Source: Accumulibacter sp. (GTDB taxonomy: Bacteria; Pseudomonadota; Gammaproteobacteria; Burkholderiales; Rhodocyclaceae). Taken from it: a stretch of 34,192 bases of DNA. Position 1 is the first letter of the stretch, and every line of letters begins with the position of its first letter. The notes below the pieces were generated by a model. The model did no database searches, was not told the origin of the DNA, and saw only the letters and a program-made list of their open reading frames with translations. A program made the translations under genes and the position numbers. The stretch lies in the NCBI RefSeq assembly GCF_016789985.1, contig NZ_JAEUOL010000271.1:1-34192 (forward strand), written 5' to 3'. Positions 1 through 8,811 of this stretch are shown here, in pieces.

Positions 1-2
1 CC

Positions 3-314
3 GGTTTTCCCTGGAACGAGCCGCCAGCGGAGCTTCCTGGCCAGGCGGTGATCGATGTCCTGCAACGCGAGGTTTATCAGTTGCGCTGCGAGGTGGACGA
101 GTTGCGCACCGAGGTGCTCGCCGCGCGCGAGGATTGGCGACGCCAGTCGTCGGCGCAAGGGGCGGCACCGGGTGCTTCGCCGCTGTACAACGATGCGATG
201 CAGATGGCGATGCAGGGCCATGATGCGACCGCCATTGCGCATCGCTGCGGCATTGCCCGCGCCGAGGCAGATCTGGTGGTGGCGCTGGCGCGCAACCGCC
301 GTGCCACCCTTTAG
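3..314 (+). CDS. DUF2802-type protein, C-terminal part (5' end outside window)
   Basis: The reading frame is open from the first bases of the window to the stop at 312-314, so the gene starts upstream of the window. The visible part has a heptad-like, charged stretch (VYQLRCEVDELRTEVLAAR) that looks like a short coiled coil. It is followed by a compact segment (YNDAMQMAMQGHDATAIAHRCGI) resembling a small helix-turn-helix-like module that ends in EADLVVALAR. This layout fits the uncharacterised DUF2802 proteins, which usually have an N-terminal membrane helix; that part is not visible here. The GTG at 48 could serve as an internal start but need not be one. The SPOR-domain gene follows 76 bases downstream on the same strand and may be co-transcribed. 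No biochemical function is known for the family. Confidence 0.65.
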   Translation, partial: GFPWNEPPAELPGQAVIDVLQREVYQLRCEVDELRTEVLAAREDWRRQSSAQGAAPGASPLYNDAMQMAMQGHDATAIAHRCGIARAEADLVVALARNRRATL

Positions 315-390
315 GGCAGGGGCGGAGCGTCAGAGGGTTTTTCGACGGCGCACCGGCAGACCGCCAGGTGGCAGCGACCAGGAAACGCCG

Positions 391-1026
391 GTGGTCGGTG
401 TCGCGTCGGCCGTCATCGAACGTCAGTTGCGTCGGCGCCTCGGTCTTGCCGGTTTGCTGCTGGTGCTCCTGCTGGGCGCGCTGCCGCTGGTCGATTCCCT
501 GCTGCCGTCCGATGATCCGGTCAACACGAGTACGCTGTTTACCGAACCCGTTCCGGTGCGGAGGAAGGACCTGGCGCCGGCTGCACCAGCCGTCGCACCG
601 TCAGTCGAGGCGCCGGCGATCGTCGCGGCCGGCGCTGAAACGACGACCGGGAAGCACGTGGCGCCGCCGCTGACCACCGCCGAACCGCAGGCCAGCGGGG
701 CGGCCATCGAACCATCGCCGGCGGCGCCCGCCACCCCGCCGGGCGGCGAGCCGGCGGTCATCCCGCCGGCGACCAGTGGACCAGCGGCCACCGCCACAGC
801 CAGACCGCTGGCGGGGCCTGTTCTGCAATCCGCCGTGCTGCCCGACCTGCGGCGCGCCGAAGAAGCGCAGGCCAGGCTGGCGCAGGCGGGTATTCCGGCA
901 AGCATCGAGCTGCGTCTGCAGGCCGGTCCGTTCAAGACCCGTGTTGAGGCCGAGGCCGCTCGCCGGGAAATGCAGAAGCACGGTGTCGAAACCGTGATCT
1001 TGCCGGCCAGGGGTGCGAAACAGTAG
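391..1026 (+). CDS. SPOR-domain membrane protein
   Basis: The open frame runs much further upstream, but there it overlaps the DUF2802 gene and has no protein-like composition. I chose the GTG at 391 because an AGGAAA ribosome site lies about six bases before it. The 211-residue product begins with a basic segment (ERQLRRRLGLAG), then one membrane helix (about residues 17-33, LLLVLLLGALPLV), a long Ala/Pro-rich periplasmic linker, and a C-terminal SPOR-like domain from about residue 140. That domain shows the typical repeat of a beta strand (LQSAVLPDLRRAEEAQARL) and a second half (LQAGPFKTRVEAEAARREM). SPOR domains bind glycan strands lacking stem peptides at the division septum, so a role at the cell wall is inferred. 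The gene ends four bases before the convergent TPR gene. Confidence 0.7.
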   Translation: MVGVASAVIERQLRRRLGLAGLLLVLLLGALPLVDSLLPSDDPVNTSTLFTEPVPVRRKDLAPAAPAVAPSVEAPAIVAAGAETTTGKHVAPPLTTAEPQASGAAIEPSPAAPATPPGGEPAVIPPATSGPAATATARPLAGPVLQSAVLPDLRRAEEAQARLAQAGIPASIELRLQAGPFKTRVEAEAARREMQKHGVETVILPARGAKQ

Positions 1027-1030
1027 TCCT

Positions 1031-1372
1031 TCAGTCGCCGGCGGTCGGCATTTGGCGACGCAGGCGCCGGGCAAATACGGTCATCTCGCGGGCCGCCTGA
1101 ATGTCGCCGCGCGCTTCGGCAACCAGGATCCCCTGCTCGTACGCCGCGAGCGCTTCGCCCGGGCGGCCGCTTTCGTGTAGTGCCCTGCCGAGCGACTTCC
1201 AGGCAGCCGAGTAGCGCGCGTCCTGTTCGACGGCTGTTCGCAGGTGGGCTACCGCCTGTTCGGGGTTGCCCGCCTTGAGATGCTCGTTGCCCAGCGAGTA
1301 GCGCAGCAGCGCACCGTCGCGCGGGCCACCGAGCAGTTTTTCGAGGTTGCTGATCAGTGCGTTGGTCGCCAT
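1031..1372 (-). CDS. Small tetratricopeptide-repeat protein
   Basis: The product is 113 residues starting MATNALISNLEKLLG. The open frame extends 53 codons upstream, but that part crosses the terminator of the porin gene, so the ATG at 1372 is preferred. The core carries about two TPR units: LRYSLGNEHLKAGNPEQAVAHLRTAVEQDARYSAAW and WKSLGRALHESGRPGEALAAYEQGILVAEARGD. Both show the W/L-G-Y-A-F-A-P pattern of the repeat. A basic tail (FARRLRRQMP) ends the protein. TPRs mediate protein-protein contacts; the partner cannot be told from the sequence. No signal peptide is visible, so it is probably cytoplasmic. It lies downstream of the fadL-like gene but is separated from it by a terminator. Confidence 0.7.
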   Translation of the reverse strand: MATNALISNLEKLLGGPRDGALLRYSLGNEHLKAGNPEQAVAHLRTAVEQDARYSAAWKSLGRALHESGRPGEALAAYEQGILVAEARGDIQAAREMTVFARRLRRQMPTAGD

Positions 1373-1446
1373 CGCTTTGGGCTGTCCGGCAAGGTCCGAA
1401 GTGGGAGGGGGCAAGGATCTGCTCGGGAGGGCAGATCCCGCAGGCG

Positions 1447-1480
1447 AAAAAAAACCGCGACGGCCTGCACCGTCGCGGTT
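1447..1480 (-). terminator. Rho-independent terminator of the FadL-type porin gene
   Basis: A perfect 11-bp stem (AACCGCGACGG at 1453-1463 with CCGTCGCGGTT at 1470-1480) and a 6-base loop are followed, reading the minus strand, by eight T residues (A run at 1447-1454 on the plus strand). It sits 10 bases past the porin stop codon and separates that gene from the TPR gene. Confidence 0.92.
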
Positions 1481-1490
1481 GCCGGAACGA

Positions 1491-2903
1491 CTAAAAGCTG
1501 TAGCTGCCCTGTACGGCAAGAATGTTGACATTGTTGCTGTAGTTGCCCTTGAGCCAGCCGTAGGCCGCCACGTTGGCCGCTTGCGTGGCGTTTACGCCAC
1601 CACTGTCGCTGATCGAGGAATCCTTGACCCAGATGTAGCTGTAACCGATATCGAGGACCAAGTCCTTGGTCGGCTTGTATTGCGCGCCGAGTGCCAGCCA
1701 GGTGCGGTCGTTGTCAGGCAGGCGCGGCGTGCGGAACTCCGAGTCGTGTACCGGAGACTGGTCGTAGGCAACCCCGGCACGGAACTTCCACTGATCATTG
1801 AATTGATAGGCACCGCCCAGTGCCACCCGCCAGGTATTGCGCCAGTTTTCCTCGGTGCTGGAAAGGGTGCGGCCGTCAGCCGCCCCGTCGGTGCGCACGA
1901 AGGTGAGATCCTGGATCTTTGCCCAGCCGGTCCATGAAATGTCGCCCATCATCTCCCAGCGGTCGCTGAGTCGCTGCCAGACGCTGAGGATGGCCGTGTC
2001 CGGCAGTTTGATGTCGGCTTCGACATTGCCGTTGTACAGGCCTGCGGCGAGCGCTGCGTTGGCGCGGGCGTTCAGTGCCGGCGGCAGGGTGGTGACCGTC
2101 GGGCGGTCGAACTTCACGTCACCGGTGACCTTGTACTTGATCGCCGAGCGATACGACAGGCCGACCCGGGTGGCCGGTGAGGGCTGGAACATGACGCCCA
2201 GGTTGTAGCCCCAGCCCCAGTCGTCGCCTTCGATCTTGCCGTAACCCTCGAGGTTACGCAGGGCGCCCGCCGGGCCGCACAAGGCCGGAGCGCCGAGCCC
2301 GGCACACAGGGCACCGCTGGCGTTGACGTTGTTGCTGAAGGTGCCGTCGAGCTTCTGGGCGCTGATCCCGAAGCCCAGAGCCCACATCTCGTTCGGCTTG
2401 AACGAGATCGACGGGTTGATGTTCATGGTCTTGACATCCGACTTGATGGCGCGGAAGCGGCCAACCCAGTCGTCGTCATACTCGGTCGCCAGACCGAAGG
2501 GACCATTGATGCCGAGGCCGATGCTGATCTGATCGTTGATCGGCATCGCAAAATACAGGCTCGGGACATAAGCCCAACTGCCGGCGTCGCCACCATTGCC
2601 GGCGGTGCCGTAGATCCCCGCCGGGTTGACCGACCCGTCGTTGCTGAACTTGGCCGAAGGCCTGACGGCATTCAGTGCGCCGACCACCTGCATTTTTCCT
2701 TTCGGCAGATAGGCCATCCCCGCCGGGTTCCAGAAGATGGTGCTGGCATCTTCCGCCACCGCCGCCGATCCAGCGTAGGCGACACCGAGACCGCTGGCGT
2801 TCTGCTCCATCAACTGGAAGCCCGAGGCGCCGGCGTAACCGGACAAGGAAGCGGCAATCAGCGCCGGTATCGTGCGAACCATTAAAGTCCTTCTGTTCAA
2901 CAT
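1491..2903 (-). CDS. FadL/OmpP1-type outer-membrane channel for hydrophobic compounds
   Basis: The product is 470 residues, a usual length for the family. The start at 2903 is supported by a GGGGGAG ribosome site a few bases upstream; the longer open frame has no such site. A signal peptide ([26 protein letters not shown]) is cut before [14 protein letters not shown]. That sequence, with [17 protein letters not shown], is the conserved N-terminal plug region of FadL proteins. The rest alternates beta strands typical of a 14-strand barrel, and the protein ends in VQGSYSF with the C-terminal aromatic residue recognised by the Bam machinery. FadL proteins admit long-chain fatty acids or aromatic hydrocarbons through the outer membrane; the substrate here is not evident. 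The gene is divergent from ridA and has its own terminator, so it is probably transcribed alone. Confidence 0.93.
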   Translation of the reverse strand: MLNRRTLMVRTIPALIAASLSGYAGASGFQLMEQNASGLGVAYAGSAAVAEDASTIFWNPAGMAYLPKGKMQVVGALNAVRPSAKFSNDGSVNPAGIYGTAGNGGDAGSWAYVPSLYFAMPINDQISIGLGINGPFGLATEYDDDWVGRFRAIKSDVKTMNINPSISFKPNEMWALGFGISAQKLDGTFSNNVNASGALCAGLGAPALCGPAGALRNLEGYGKIEGDDWGWGYNLGVMFQPSPATRVGLSYRSAIKYKVTGDVKFDRPTVTTLPPALNARANAALAAGLYNGNVEADIKLPDTAILSVWQRLSDRWEMMGDISWTGWAKIQDLTFVRTDGAADGRTLSSTEENWRNTWRVALGGAYQFNDQWKFRAGVAYDQSPVHDSEFRTPRLPDNDRTWLALGAQYKPTKDLVLDIGYSYIWVKDSSISDSGGVNATQAANVAAYGWLKGNYSNNVNILAVQGSYSF

Positions 2904-3025
2904 TTCCGCGTCTCCCCCAAGAAAAAATATTGACGGCCATATCGATGAAACGGCGAGTTCCACGTGCACCGGTCGCATGATTCTACACTCGAACTTGGAG
3001 AGATGTTTCAACTGGTTACCACAGA

Positions 3026-3043
3026 TGTTGCATGAATGCAACA
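3026..3043. promoter_or_regulatory. 18-bp palindromic candidate operator between the porin gene and ridA
   Basis: TGTTGCATGAATGCAACA is a perfect inverted repeat with 8-bp arms and a 2-base centre. It lies about 120 bases from either divergent start codon, so it could serve one or both promoters. The form suits a dimeric regulator such as a TetR or GntR family protein; which one cannot be told here. Confidence 0.5.
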
Positions 3044-3144
3044 GACGCGAGAAGGCGATTGCCGTTGCTCGCGATGATGGTGCCGGCCATGCTTGCGGTT
3101 TAATATCTCCCCTTTCAACCCGACAGCTTGTGGAGAACAGTACC

Positions 3145-3528
3145 ATGACCAGAACCATCATTTCGACACCGCATGCGCCGGCCGCCATCGGCACCTATTC
3201 GCAAGCGGTCAAGGTTGGCGCAACGGTCTATCTTTCGGGGCAGATCGGCCTTGAGCCGGCCAGCATGAAGCTGGTCGACGGCATCGACGCGCAGATCGTT
3301 CGCGTGTTCGACAATCTCAAGGCAGTTGCCGAAGCCGCCGGCGGCTCGCTGGCCGATGTCGTCAAGCTCAACGTCTACCTCACCGACCTGGTTCACTTCA
3401 CGACGGTGAACGAGGTCATGGGCTGCTATTTCTCCGAACCGTTCCCGGCCCGTGCTGCGGTTGGCGTGGCTTCGCTGCCGCGCGGCGCGCTGGTCGAGGC
3501 GGATGCCATCATGGTGCTCGGGGGCTGA
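3145..3528 (+). CDS. ridA: RidA (YjgF/YER057c/UK114) family enamine/imine deaminase
   Basis: The ATG at 3145 has a GGAGA site eight bases upstream. The 127-residue product matches the full family length, with the conserved start [21 protein letters not shown], the YLSGQIGL strand, the KLNVYLTD segment and the C-terminal block [21 protein letters not shown]. The Arg in PARAAVG is the residue that binds the substrate carboxylate in active RidA proteins. RidA hydrolyses reactive 2-aminoacrylate and other enamines/imines made by PLP enzymes, protecting them from damage. The protein is cytoplasmic and normally trimeric. Its stop overlaps the recG start by one base (ATGA at 3525-3530), so the two genes are translationally coupled. 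Confidence 0.95.
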   Translation: MTRTIISTPHAPAAIGTYSQAVKVGATVYLSGQIGLEPASMKLVDGIDAQIVRVFDNLKAVAEAAGGSLADVVKLNVYLTDLVHFTTVNEVMGCYFSEPFPARAAVGVASLPRGALVEADAIMVLGG

Positions 3529-5573
3529 TGCCGGGCCAGAATGCGATCGAGGCGCCGCCGGCCATCCGGAGCCGGTTGCGCAAGCTGGGTCTGGAACGAC
3601 GCGAAGATCTCATCCTGCATCTTCCCTTGCGTTACGACGACGAGACGCGCGTCATTGGAGTCGCGCAGGCTCGGCCCGGCGTGCCGGTACAGATCGAGGC
3701 GCAGGTGCTCGCCGTTTCGCTCAGACTGGCGCCGCGACGACAACTGGTGGTCCGGGTCGGTGATGCGAGCGGAGGGGTGCTCGAGCTGCGTTTCCTGAGT
3801 TTCTACGCCAGCCAGCAGCGGGCGCTCGAAGCGGCGTGCAGCGAAGGGCACAGGCTGCGCATCTTCGGCGAGATTCGTCCAGGCTTGCAGGGTGCGGAGA
3901 TGGTCCACCCGCGTTACCGGGTTCTGACCGGCGATGAACCGCTGCCGCGGTCGCTGACCCCGGTCTATCCGACCACGGCTGGCCTCAGCCAGGGCGTCCT
4001 GCGCAAGCTGATCGCCCAGGAACTGGGCGAGGCCGATCTCGGCGAACTGCTCGACGCCGACTGGTGCAGCGCGCACGCCTTTCCCACACTGGGCACGGCG
4101 CTGATGCTGCTGCATGCACCGCCGCCGGAGGTGCCGGAAGCCGCCCTGCAAAGCCGCAGCCACCCCGCCTGGCGACGCATCAAGTTCGACGAGTTGCTGG
4201 CGCAGCAGCTCTCCTTGCGCCACGTCTACCTGGCCCGGCGGCGTCACGGGGCGCCGCGCCTGCACGTCGCAGGAAGGCTGACCCGCACTCTCGAAGCCTC
4301 GCTACCCTTCGCCCTGACGCGTGCGCAGCGGCGGGTGGCGGCCGAAATTGCCGCCGATCTCGATCAGTCCAGCCCGATGCAGCGTCTGCTGCAGGGCGAT
4401 GTCGGCTGCGGCAAGACGATCGTTGCCGCACTGGCGGCCTGTCAGGCGATCGAGGCCGGGTACCAAGCGGCGTTCATGGCACCGACCGAGATTCTCGCCG
4501 AACAGCATTTCCTCAAATTCTCGGCCTGGCTCGAACCGCTGGGAATCGAGATGGTGTGGCTGGCCGGCAGTCTGGGCAGGAAGCTCAGGCGGGCGAAACA
4601 GCAGCAGGCGGCGACCACCGCGCAACTGATCGTCGGCACGCACGCCCTGATCCAGGAAAACGTGGACTTCGCCCGTCTCGGGCTGGTCATCGTTGACGAG
4701 CAACACCGCTTCGGTGTCCGCCAGCGGCTCGATCTGCAGCGCAAGGGGGCCAACCCGCACCAGTTGATGATGTCGGCGACGCCGATTCCGCGCACCCTGG
4801 CGATGAGCTATTACGCTGATCTGGACATTTCGTTGATCGACGAGCTGCCGCCGGGTCGCTCACCGGTCAGAACCCGGCTCTTCTCCGATGCACGGCGCGA
4901 TGAGGTGATCGCCGGGGTGCGCGCCGTGGTCGCTGCGGGACGCCAGGTGTACTGGGTCTGCCCCTTGATCGAGGAGTCCGCCAAGCTCGACCTGCAGGCA
5001 GCATTCGACACCCATGCCGCACTGAGTGCCGAACTCGCCGGGCTGCGCATCGGCCTGGTACATGGTCGTCTCCGCGGCGAGCAGAAAGCAGCCGTGATGG
5101 CCGCCTTTGTCGCCGGCGAGATCGACGTGCTGGTCGCGACGACGGTCATCGAAGTGGGGGTCGACGTCGCCAACGCCAGCCTGATGGTGATCGAACATGC
5201 CGAGCGCTTCGGCCTCGCCCAGCTCCACCAGCTACGCGGCCGCGTCGGCCGTGGCGTCCATGATTCGCTCTGCGTCCTGCTCTACCAGTCACCGTTGTCG
5301 GCCACGGCGCGGGCACGCCTGAAGATCATCTTCGAGTACACCGATGGTTTCGAGATCGCCCGCCAGGACCTGCACCTGCGTGGTCCTGGCGAGTTCGTCG
5401 GCAGCCGCCAGTCGGGCGTGCCGCTGTTGCGCTACGCTGATCTCGAAAGCGATGCCGACCTCGTCGAGCTGGCGCAGGCGATGGCGGCGCAGTTGCTGCG
5501 CAGCGCTCCCGAGCGCGCGACTCGCCACCTGCAGCGCTGGCTGGGCAATCGGGAGGAACTGCTCAAGGCCTGA
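3528..5573 (+). CDS. recG: ATP-dependent DNA helicase RecG
   Basis: The product is 681 residues, normal for RecG. The N-terminal wedge/OB domain is seen in RKLGLERREDLILHLPLRYDDETR and the following strands. Helicase motifs follow in order: Walker A GDVGCGKT (residues 290-297), MAPTEILAEQH, the DEQH box (from residue 390), MSATPIPRTLA, then the C-terminal motifs VATTVIEVGVDV and QLRGRVGRG. The RecG-specific TRG-like region LHLRGPGEFVGSRQSG is present near the end. RecG reverses stalled replication forks and processes Holliday and D-loop junctions. The start overlaps the ridA stop, so the gene depends on the ridA promoter and perhaps on coupled translation. It ends 33 bases from the convergent chemoreceptor gene. 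Confidence 0.97.
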   Translation: MPGQNAIEAPPAIRSRLRKLGLERREDLILHLPLRYDDETRVIGVAQARPGVPVQIEAQVLAVSLRLAPRRQLVVRVGDASGGVLELRFLSFYASQQRALEAACSEGHRLRIFGEIRPGLQGAEMVHPRYRVLTGDEPLPRSLTPVYPTTAGLSQGVLRKLIAQELGEADLGELLDADWCSAHAFPTLGTALMLLHAPPPEVPEAALQSRSHPAWRRIKFDELLAQQLSLRHVYLARRRHGAPRLHVAGRLTRTLEASLPFALTRAQRRVAAEIAADLDQSSPMQRLLQGDVGCGKTIVAALAACQAIEAGYQAAFMAPTEILAEQHFLKFSAWLEPLGIEMVWLAGSLGRKLRRAKQQQAATTAQLIVGTHALIQENVDFARLGLVIVDEQHRFGVRQRLDLQRKGANPHQLMMSATPIPRTLAMSYYADLDISLIDELPPGRSPVRTRLFSDARRDEVIAGVRAVVAAGRQVYWVCPLIEESAKLDLQAAFDTHAALSAELAGLRIGLVHGRLRGEQKAAVMAAFVAGEIDVLVATTVIEVGVDVANASLMVIEHAERFGLAQLHQLRGRVGRGVHDSLCVLLYQSPLSATARARLKIIFEYTDGFEIARQDLHLRGPGEFVGSRQSGVPLLRYADLESDADLVELAQAMAAQLLRSAPERATRHLQRWLGNREELLKA

Positions 5574-5605
5574 AGTCGCTGCTTCCGCAAGCCCCTGACA
5601 GCCAG

Positions 5606-7246
5606 TCAGCCGACACGGAAACTGGCGACAGCCGAGCGCAACTGGCCAGCCAGACCATTGAGCTCGGCAGCGGCGGCGGCATTGGCCTGCGTGCTGGCGC
5701 TGGTTTCCTCGGTCATCGAGGCGATCTTCTGTATGTGTCGCGCGATGTCGTCGGTGACTGCGGCCTGCTCGCGCGTCGTCTTTGCCACTTCCTGCACGCA
5801 CTGGCTCGATTCGAGTGCCTGACGGTGGCCGGCGTCGAGCATGCTGCCGGCTTCGCGTGCCCGTTCGACGCTGCGCGCCACCTGTGGGACCGCTTCCTCC
5901 ATCGCACCGACCACCATTTCGGTGTCCGCCTGCACGCTGGCAACCACCGCGCCGATTTCGCTCGTCGCCTTGCTCGTCCGTTCGGCTAGCTTGCGCACTT
6001 CGTCGGCCACCACCGCGAAACCGCGCCCCTGTTCGCCGGCGCGCGCCGCCTCGATCGCAGCATTGAGCGCCAGCAGGTTGGTCTGTTCGGCGATCTCCTT
6101 GATCACGCCGGCGATCCCGCCGATTTCCCGCGAGCGGGTTGCCAACTGCTGGATCTGTCCCGACGAACGCGCGACGATGGCCGAAACCTTCTCGATTTCG
6201 CTGGCCGACTCGCTGAGCAGCACCCGGCTTTGCTCGACACAGTTGGCTGCGGCATGGGATCTGTCAACGGTGGCGCGGGCATTCTGTGCCACCTCGTTGA
6301 TGCTCACCATCAGTTCTTCGATCGAGGCTGCGGTGGCTGATGTCGAGTCCACCTGTTCTTCGGCAGCACGACGGATCTCGCCGGTCGCCACGGAAATCTC
6401 GTTCGCCCGGTTGGTCAGCGTGGCCGCCAGACGGTCGATTTCGGCGATCATGCTGCGCAGACGATCCTGCATCTGAGCCATCGAATGAACCAGGCTGCCG
6501 CCGATCATGCCCCTGCTTTGTACCGCCTGTGCCAGATCGCCGGCCGCGATGCGTAGAGCGATGGCCGAGGCAGCGGCTGGCTCGCCGCCCAGTTGTCGCA
6601 GTACGCTGCGGCCGATCAACCAGGCAACGATTGCCAGGAAGGCGATGACCAGCGCGATGATGAGCAGAAAATTGATCGCCTGGCTGTGGAAGGCGCGATC
6701 CACATCGTCGAGATAGAGGCCGGTTCCGTAAACCCATCCCCAGGGTTTGAAGGCGGCGGCATAACTGATCTTGGCAACCGGCTTGTCACTGCCCGGCTTG
6801 GCAAAGGCGTAGTCAAACACGCCGCCGCGCTCATTGCCGAGCGCGGTGCGTACCAGTTCCTGAATGATCAGCTTGCCGTTCGGGTCGCGCATCTCGGCGC
6901 CGCTTTTTCCTTCCAGTGCGGGTTTGGCCGGATGCATCACGAAGTTGTGCTGCGTGTCGAGGACGAAAAAGTACTCCCCTTCGCCGTAGCGCATGCGGCG
7001 CAGGGTCTCGGCGGCCTGCTTGCGTGCCTCTTCGTCACTCAGCGCGCCATTCTGGCTGAGGTCGTGGAAGTGGGCAATCACGCCGCCGGCCGTTTCGACC
7101 AGAAGCTGAGTTCTTTCCTGCCGGTCCTGCAGCATGGTGCGGCGCAGCCCGTCGAGTGCTCCGCCGCCGAGCAGGGCAAGACCGAGTACGGCAACCGCCG
7201 CGAGCACGACCAGGCGTGTCTTGATTCCCCATTCCGCGAGTTTCAT
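5606..7246 (-). CDS. Methyl-accepting chemotaxis protein with a single Cache domain
   Basis: The ATG at 7246 follows a GGAGAAC ribosome site; the open frame upstream of it is ignored. Of 546 residues, helix 1 spans about 10-31. A periplasmic sCache_2-like domain covers about 36-187, with [19 protein letters not shown] and the [18 protein letters not shown] motif typical of that family. Helix 2 spans about 190-212, a HAMP domain follows, then a long cytoplasmic coiled coil. The signalling hairpin tip [19 protein letters not shown] is well conserved, as is the [14 protein letters not shown] stretch that contacts CheA and CheW. No C-terminal CheR pentapeptide is visible. sCache_2 receptors often sense small carboxylates. 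No intact che gene lies in the window, but a cheB remnant sits about 0.9 kb upstream on the same strand. Confidence 0.94.
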   Translation of the reverse strand: MKLAEWGIKTRLVVLAAVAVLGLALLGGGALDGLRRTMLQDRQERTQLLVETAGGVIAHFHDLSQNGALSDEEARKQAAETLRRMRYGEGEYFFVLDTQHNFVMHPAKPALEGKSGAEMRDPNGKLIIQELVRTALGNERGGVFDYAFAKPGSDKPVAKISYAAAFKPWGWVYGTGLYLDDVDRAFHSQAINFLLIIALVIAFLAIVAWLIGRSVLRQLGGEPAAASAIALRIAAGDLAQAVQSRGMIGGSLVHSMAQMQDRLRSMIAEIDRLAATLTNRANEISVATGEIRRAAEEQVDSTSATAASIEELMVSINEVAQNARATVDRSHAAANCVEQSRVLLSESASEIEKVSAIVARSSGQIQQLATRSREIGGIAGVIKEIAEQTNLLALNAAIEAARAGEQGRGFAVVADEVRKLAERTSKATSEIGAVVASVQADTEMVVGAMEEAVPQVARSVERAREAGSMLDAGHRQALESSQCVQEVAKTTREQAAVTDDIARHIQKIASMTEETSASTQANAAAAAELNGLAGQLRSAVASFRVG

Positions 7247-7645
7247 ATACGTTCTCCAGATAAGCGGCGTCTTTGCGCGCGGGATGCCAGGCGCGGTCGT
7301 GGTCGCCGGCAGACGATGCCATTTCGATGCTGCTTGCCGGCTACCACGTGAGTCCGCCACGCTGGCGGCTGGTGTTTGCGGGCCGGCCGCCGGTTGTTGC
7401 CGATCATCGTGTACCGGCGAATCGCTCTCACCGCACCCCCCAACCGCTTGCGCTCAAGCCGGGCCAGCCGGCAATCGGCCGCCGGGTGATGCGTCCTTTC
7501 CATCCGCGTGGTCCAGGTGAACCATGACCAGCGTGCTCAAATCCGCAGCGCCCGGGTCAGTGAGCCAACTTCATCGGCCGGACCGGCCCTGCGACTGGAG
7601 TACGTCTCCTCGCCGGCCAGTCGCAGTGTTGCCGAGCGTCGCCGG

Positions 7646-7739
7646 TTACCTTGTCAGGAAATCGCCGCCACACACCTGACTGGTCTCGATCACCGCGCGG
7701 TACGGAGGACAGTTCCTTGAGCACTGCGTGCCCGATTTC
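7646..7739 (-). pseudogene. Probable remnant of a GGDEF diguanylate cyclase domain
   Basis: In one frame (from 7739) the minus strand reads EIGHAVLKELSSV, close to the GGDEF consensus LGHAxGDxVLKELA with about four residues missing. One frame over, the same DNA continues RAVIETSQVCGGDFLTR and then a stop, resembling the consensus RxxDxVxRxGGDEFLV with the Glu of the motif and two preceding residues lost. The two halves follow each other in the right order and spacing but need a frameshift and small deletions. This is inference from short motifs only. A diguanylate cyclase response regulator downstream of cheB would be a plausible ancestral order. Confidence 0.4.
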
Positions 7740-8110
7740 GGCCTCGCTGGTGTCTCTACAGGCGGAGCAATCCTCGTTGCGCCAGCCTCGGCGATCGCCT
7801 GAGCACTCAAGCATACAGAAAAACCCGGCTCATGCACGATAGCGGGGAATATCGCCGTTTCCGGAGCGAGATGCGTGACCCGGCGGTGCGGCACCCTTGG
7901 CAGGGTGACGACGTGGGCATGAGGTTCTCATGATTGCACGACGGCGCGTGGTCTTTGTGGGTCGTGGGGTGGGCCCGTTGATCCTTGATGACCCTGGTGA
8001 ATCGCGAGGCCAGAGCGCGCAACGCAAACTGCATCACGGTGTGCCCGCCCCGGGAGTCGGGTGGCCATTTTCCATCCGAAGTCCCGACTTGCATGGTGTG
8101 CGTGCGCCGT

Positions 8111-8233
8111 TCAGCAGCGGTCGACCGTGCCACGCTTGATCGCTTCCTCTGGCATGCCGAAAACAACGCACCAAGCATCGTCCCGGGCGGTTGTCACGGC
8201 GCCGGACAGGATCGCGGCGGCCGTCAGCAGCGG
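8111..8233 (-). pseudogene. Remnant of a CheB chemotaxis methylesterase, C-terminal end
   Basis: The last 40 codons before the stop at 8111 read LLTAAAILSGAV, then TTARDDAWCVVFGMPEEAI and KRGTVDRC. CheB catalytic domains end in the near-identical block [23 protein letters not shown], so the identity of this piece is fairly secure. The upstream catalytic parts (GASTGG, QHMP, and the TGMGxDGA loop with its Asp) are not found in any frame within 400 bases. The gene is therefore reduced to a fragment. It lies on the same strand as the chemoreceptor 0.9 kb downstream and just beyond an IS21-type istA fragment, which suggests that insertion and deletion destroyed it. Confidence 0.68.
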
Positions 8234-8459
8234 CCGGTTGCGGGGCATCGACGCGTGCGCCAGAGCACTCGGCTTCATGCCCGGAGGTGTCGCAGCCGAG
8301 CTCGGACGTTGGCGCGCGCGGCACTGCGCACCGCGGCGGCGATGTCCGTTCGAAGAGTCTTCGAGGAAAACGGTACGCGCCTGGGCCGTCTGGTGGCCGC
8401 GGCAATCTTCACGGGGGCCGGAAAGATCGGTGGCATCTGATCCGGCCGTGGTGGCAAAA

Positions 8460-8811
8460 ACCGACAACTTCTTGCCCGGCGATCTCCCGGTAGGGCACGT
8501 TTGCCGGGAGCCATGACGGATGTGCTGCCTCTTGCCACGCGGAGGTTTTTCGTAAGGGCGTAACTTCGTCAAACGCTTCTTTGGCCGCTCGTATGCCGAC
8601 TTCCTGCACGCAGCCAAGTGGCTACGCACCGTGTACCGCGCAACCCCCCGTCGTCGCTATCCGCCGCAGGCTGAATCCATGCTTCCGCAAGACCTCAATT
8701 TCCCCATAGGCCTCATGCGAGATCACCGGTGCCTGAAATCCGCCGATCTTCTCGACTCGGTGTATCAACTTTCAACCGCTGGCTTGTGTCAATTTGCATC
8801 TGCTGCTGACA
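8460..8811 (-). mobile_element. 5' fragment of an IS21-family insertion sequence (istA remnant with probable left end)
   Basis: From a GTG at 8726 the minus strand reads ISHEAYGEIEVLRKHGFSL and RRIATTGGCAV. After a small indel another frame continues HLAACRKSAYERPKKRLTKL and RPYEKPPRGKRQ; a third frame then gives EAAHPSWLPANVPYREIAGQ. In order these match the N-terminus of IstA: the helix-turn-helix, the AYERRAKRVTKLAPYE segment, and the AAHPHWIPATVLYREI segment. Two frameshifts are therefore present, and everything after about 90 codons is missing, including the DDE domain and istB. Upstream, TGTCAGCAGCA (8811 down to 8801) and two similar motifs AAATTGACAC and AAGTTGATAC resemble the repeated ends of IS21 elements. 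The element cannot move by itself. Confidence 0.72.

Noticed and set aside
55..390. Upstream extension of the SPOR-protein frame to position 55
   Set aside because: It overlaps the DUF2802 gene in another frame and reads as Arg/Cys/Trp-rich noise; the GTG at 391 with AGGAAA is a better start.
7757..7804. AQAIAEAGATRIAPPV on the minus strand, similar to a transaldolase segment
   Set aside because: Only about ten residues match, and the following expected motif (GRILDWY) is absent; probably chance in an Ala-rich frame.
8500..8629. Resemblance of RPYEKPPRGKRQ to ribosomal protein S21
   Set aside because: The flanking segments (YERPKKRLTKL, and AAHPSWLPANVPYREI in another frame) match IstA in order, which explains the whole stretch better than S21.
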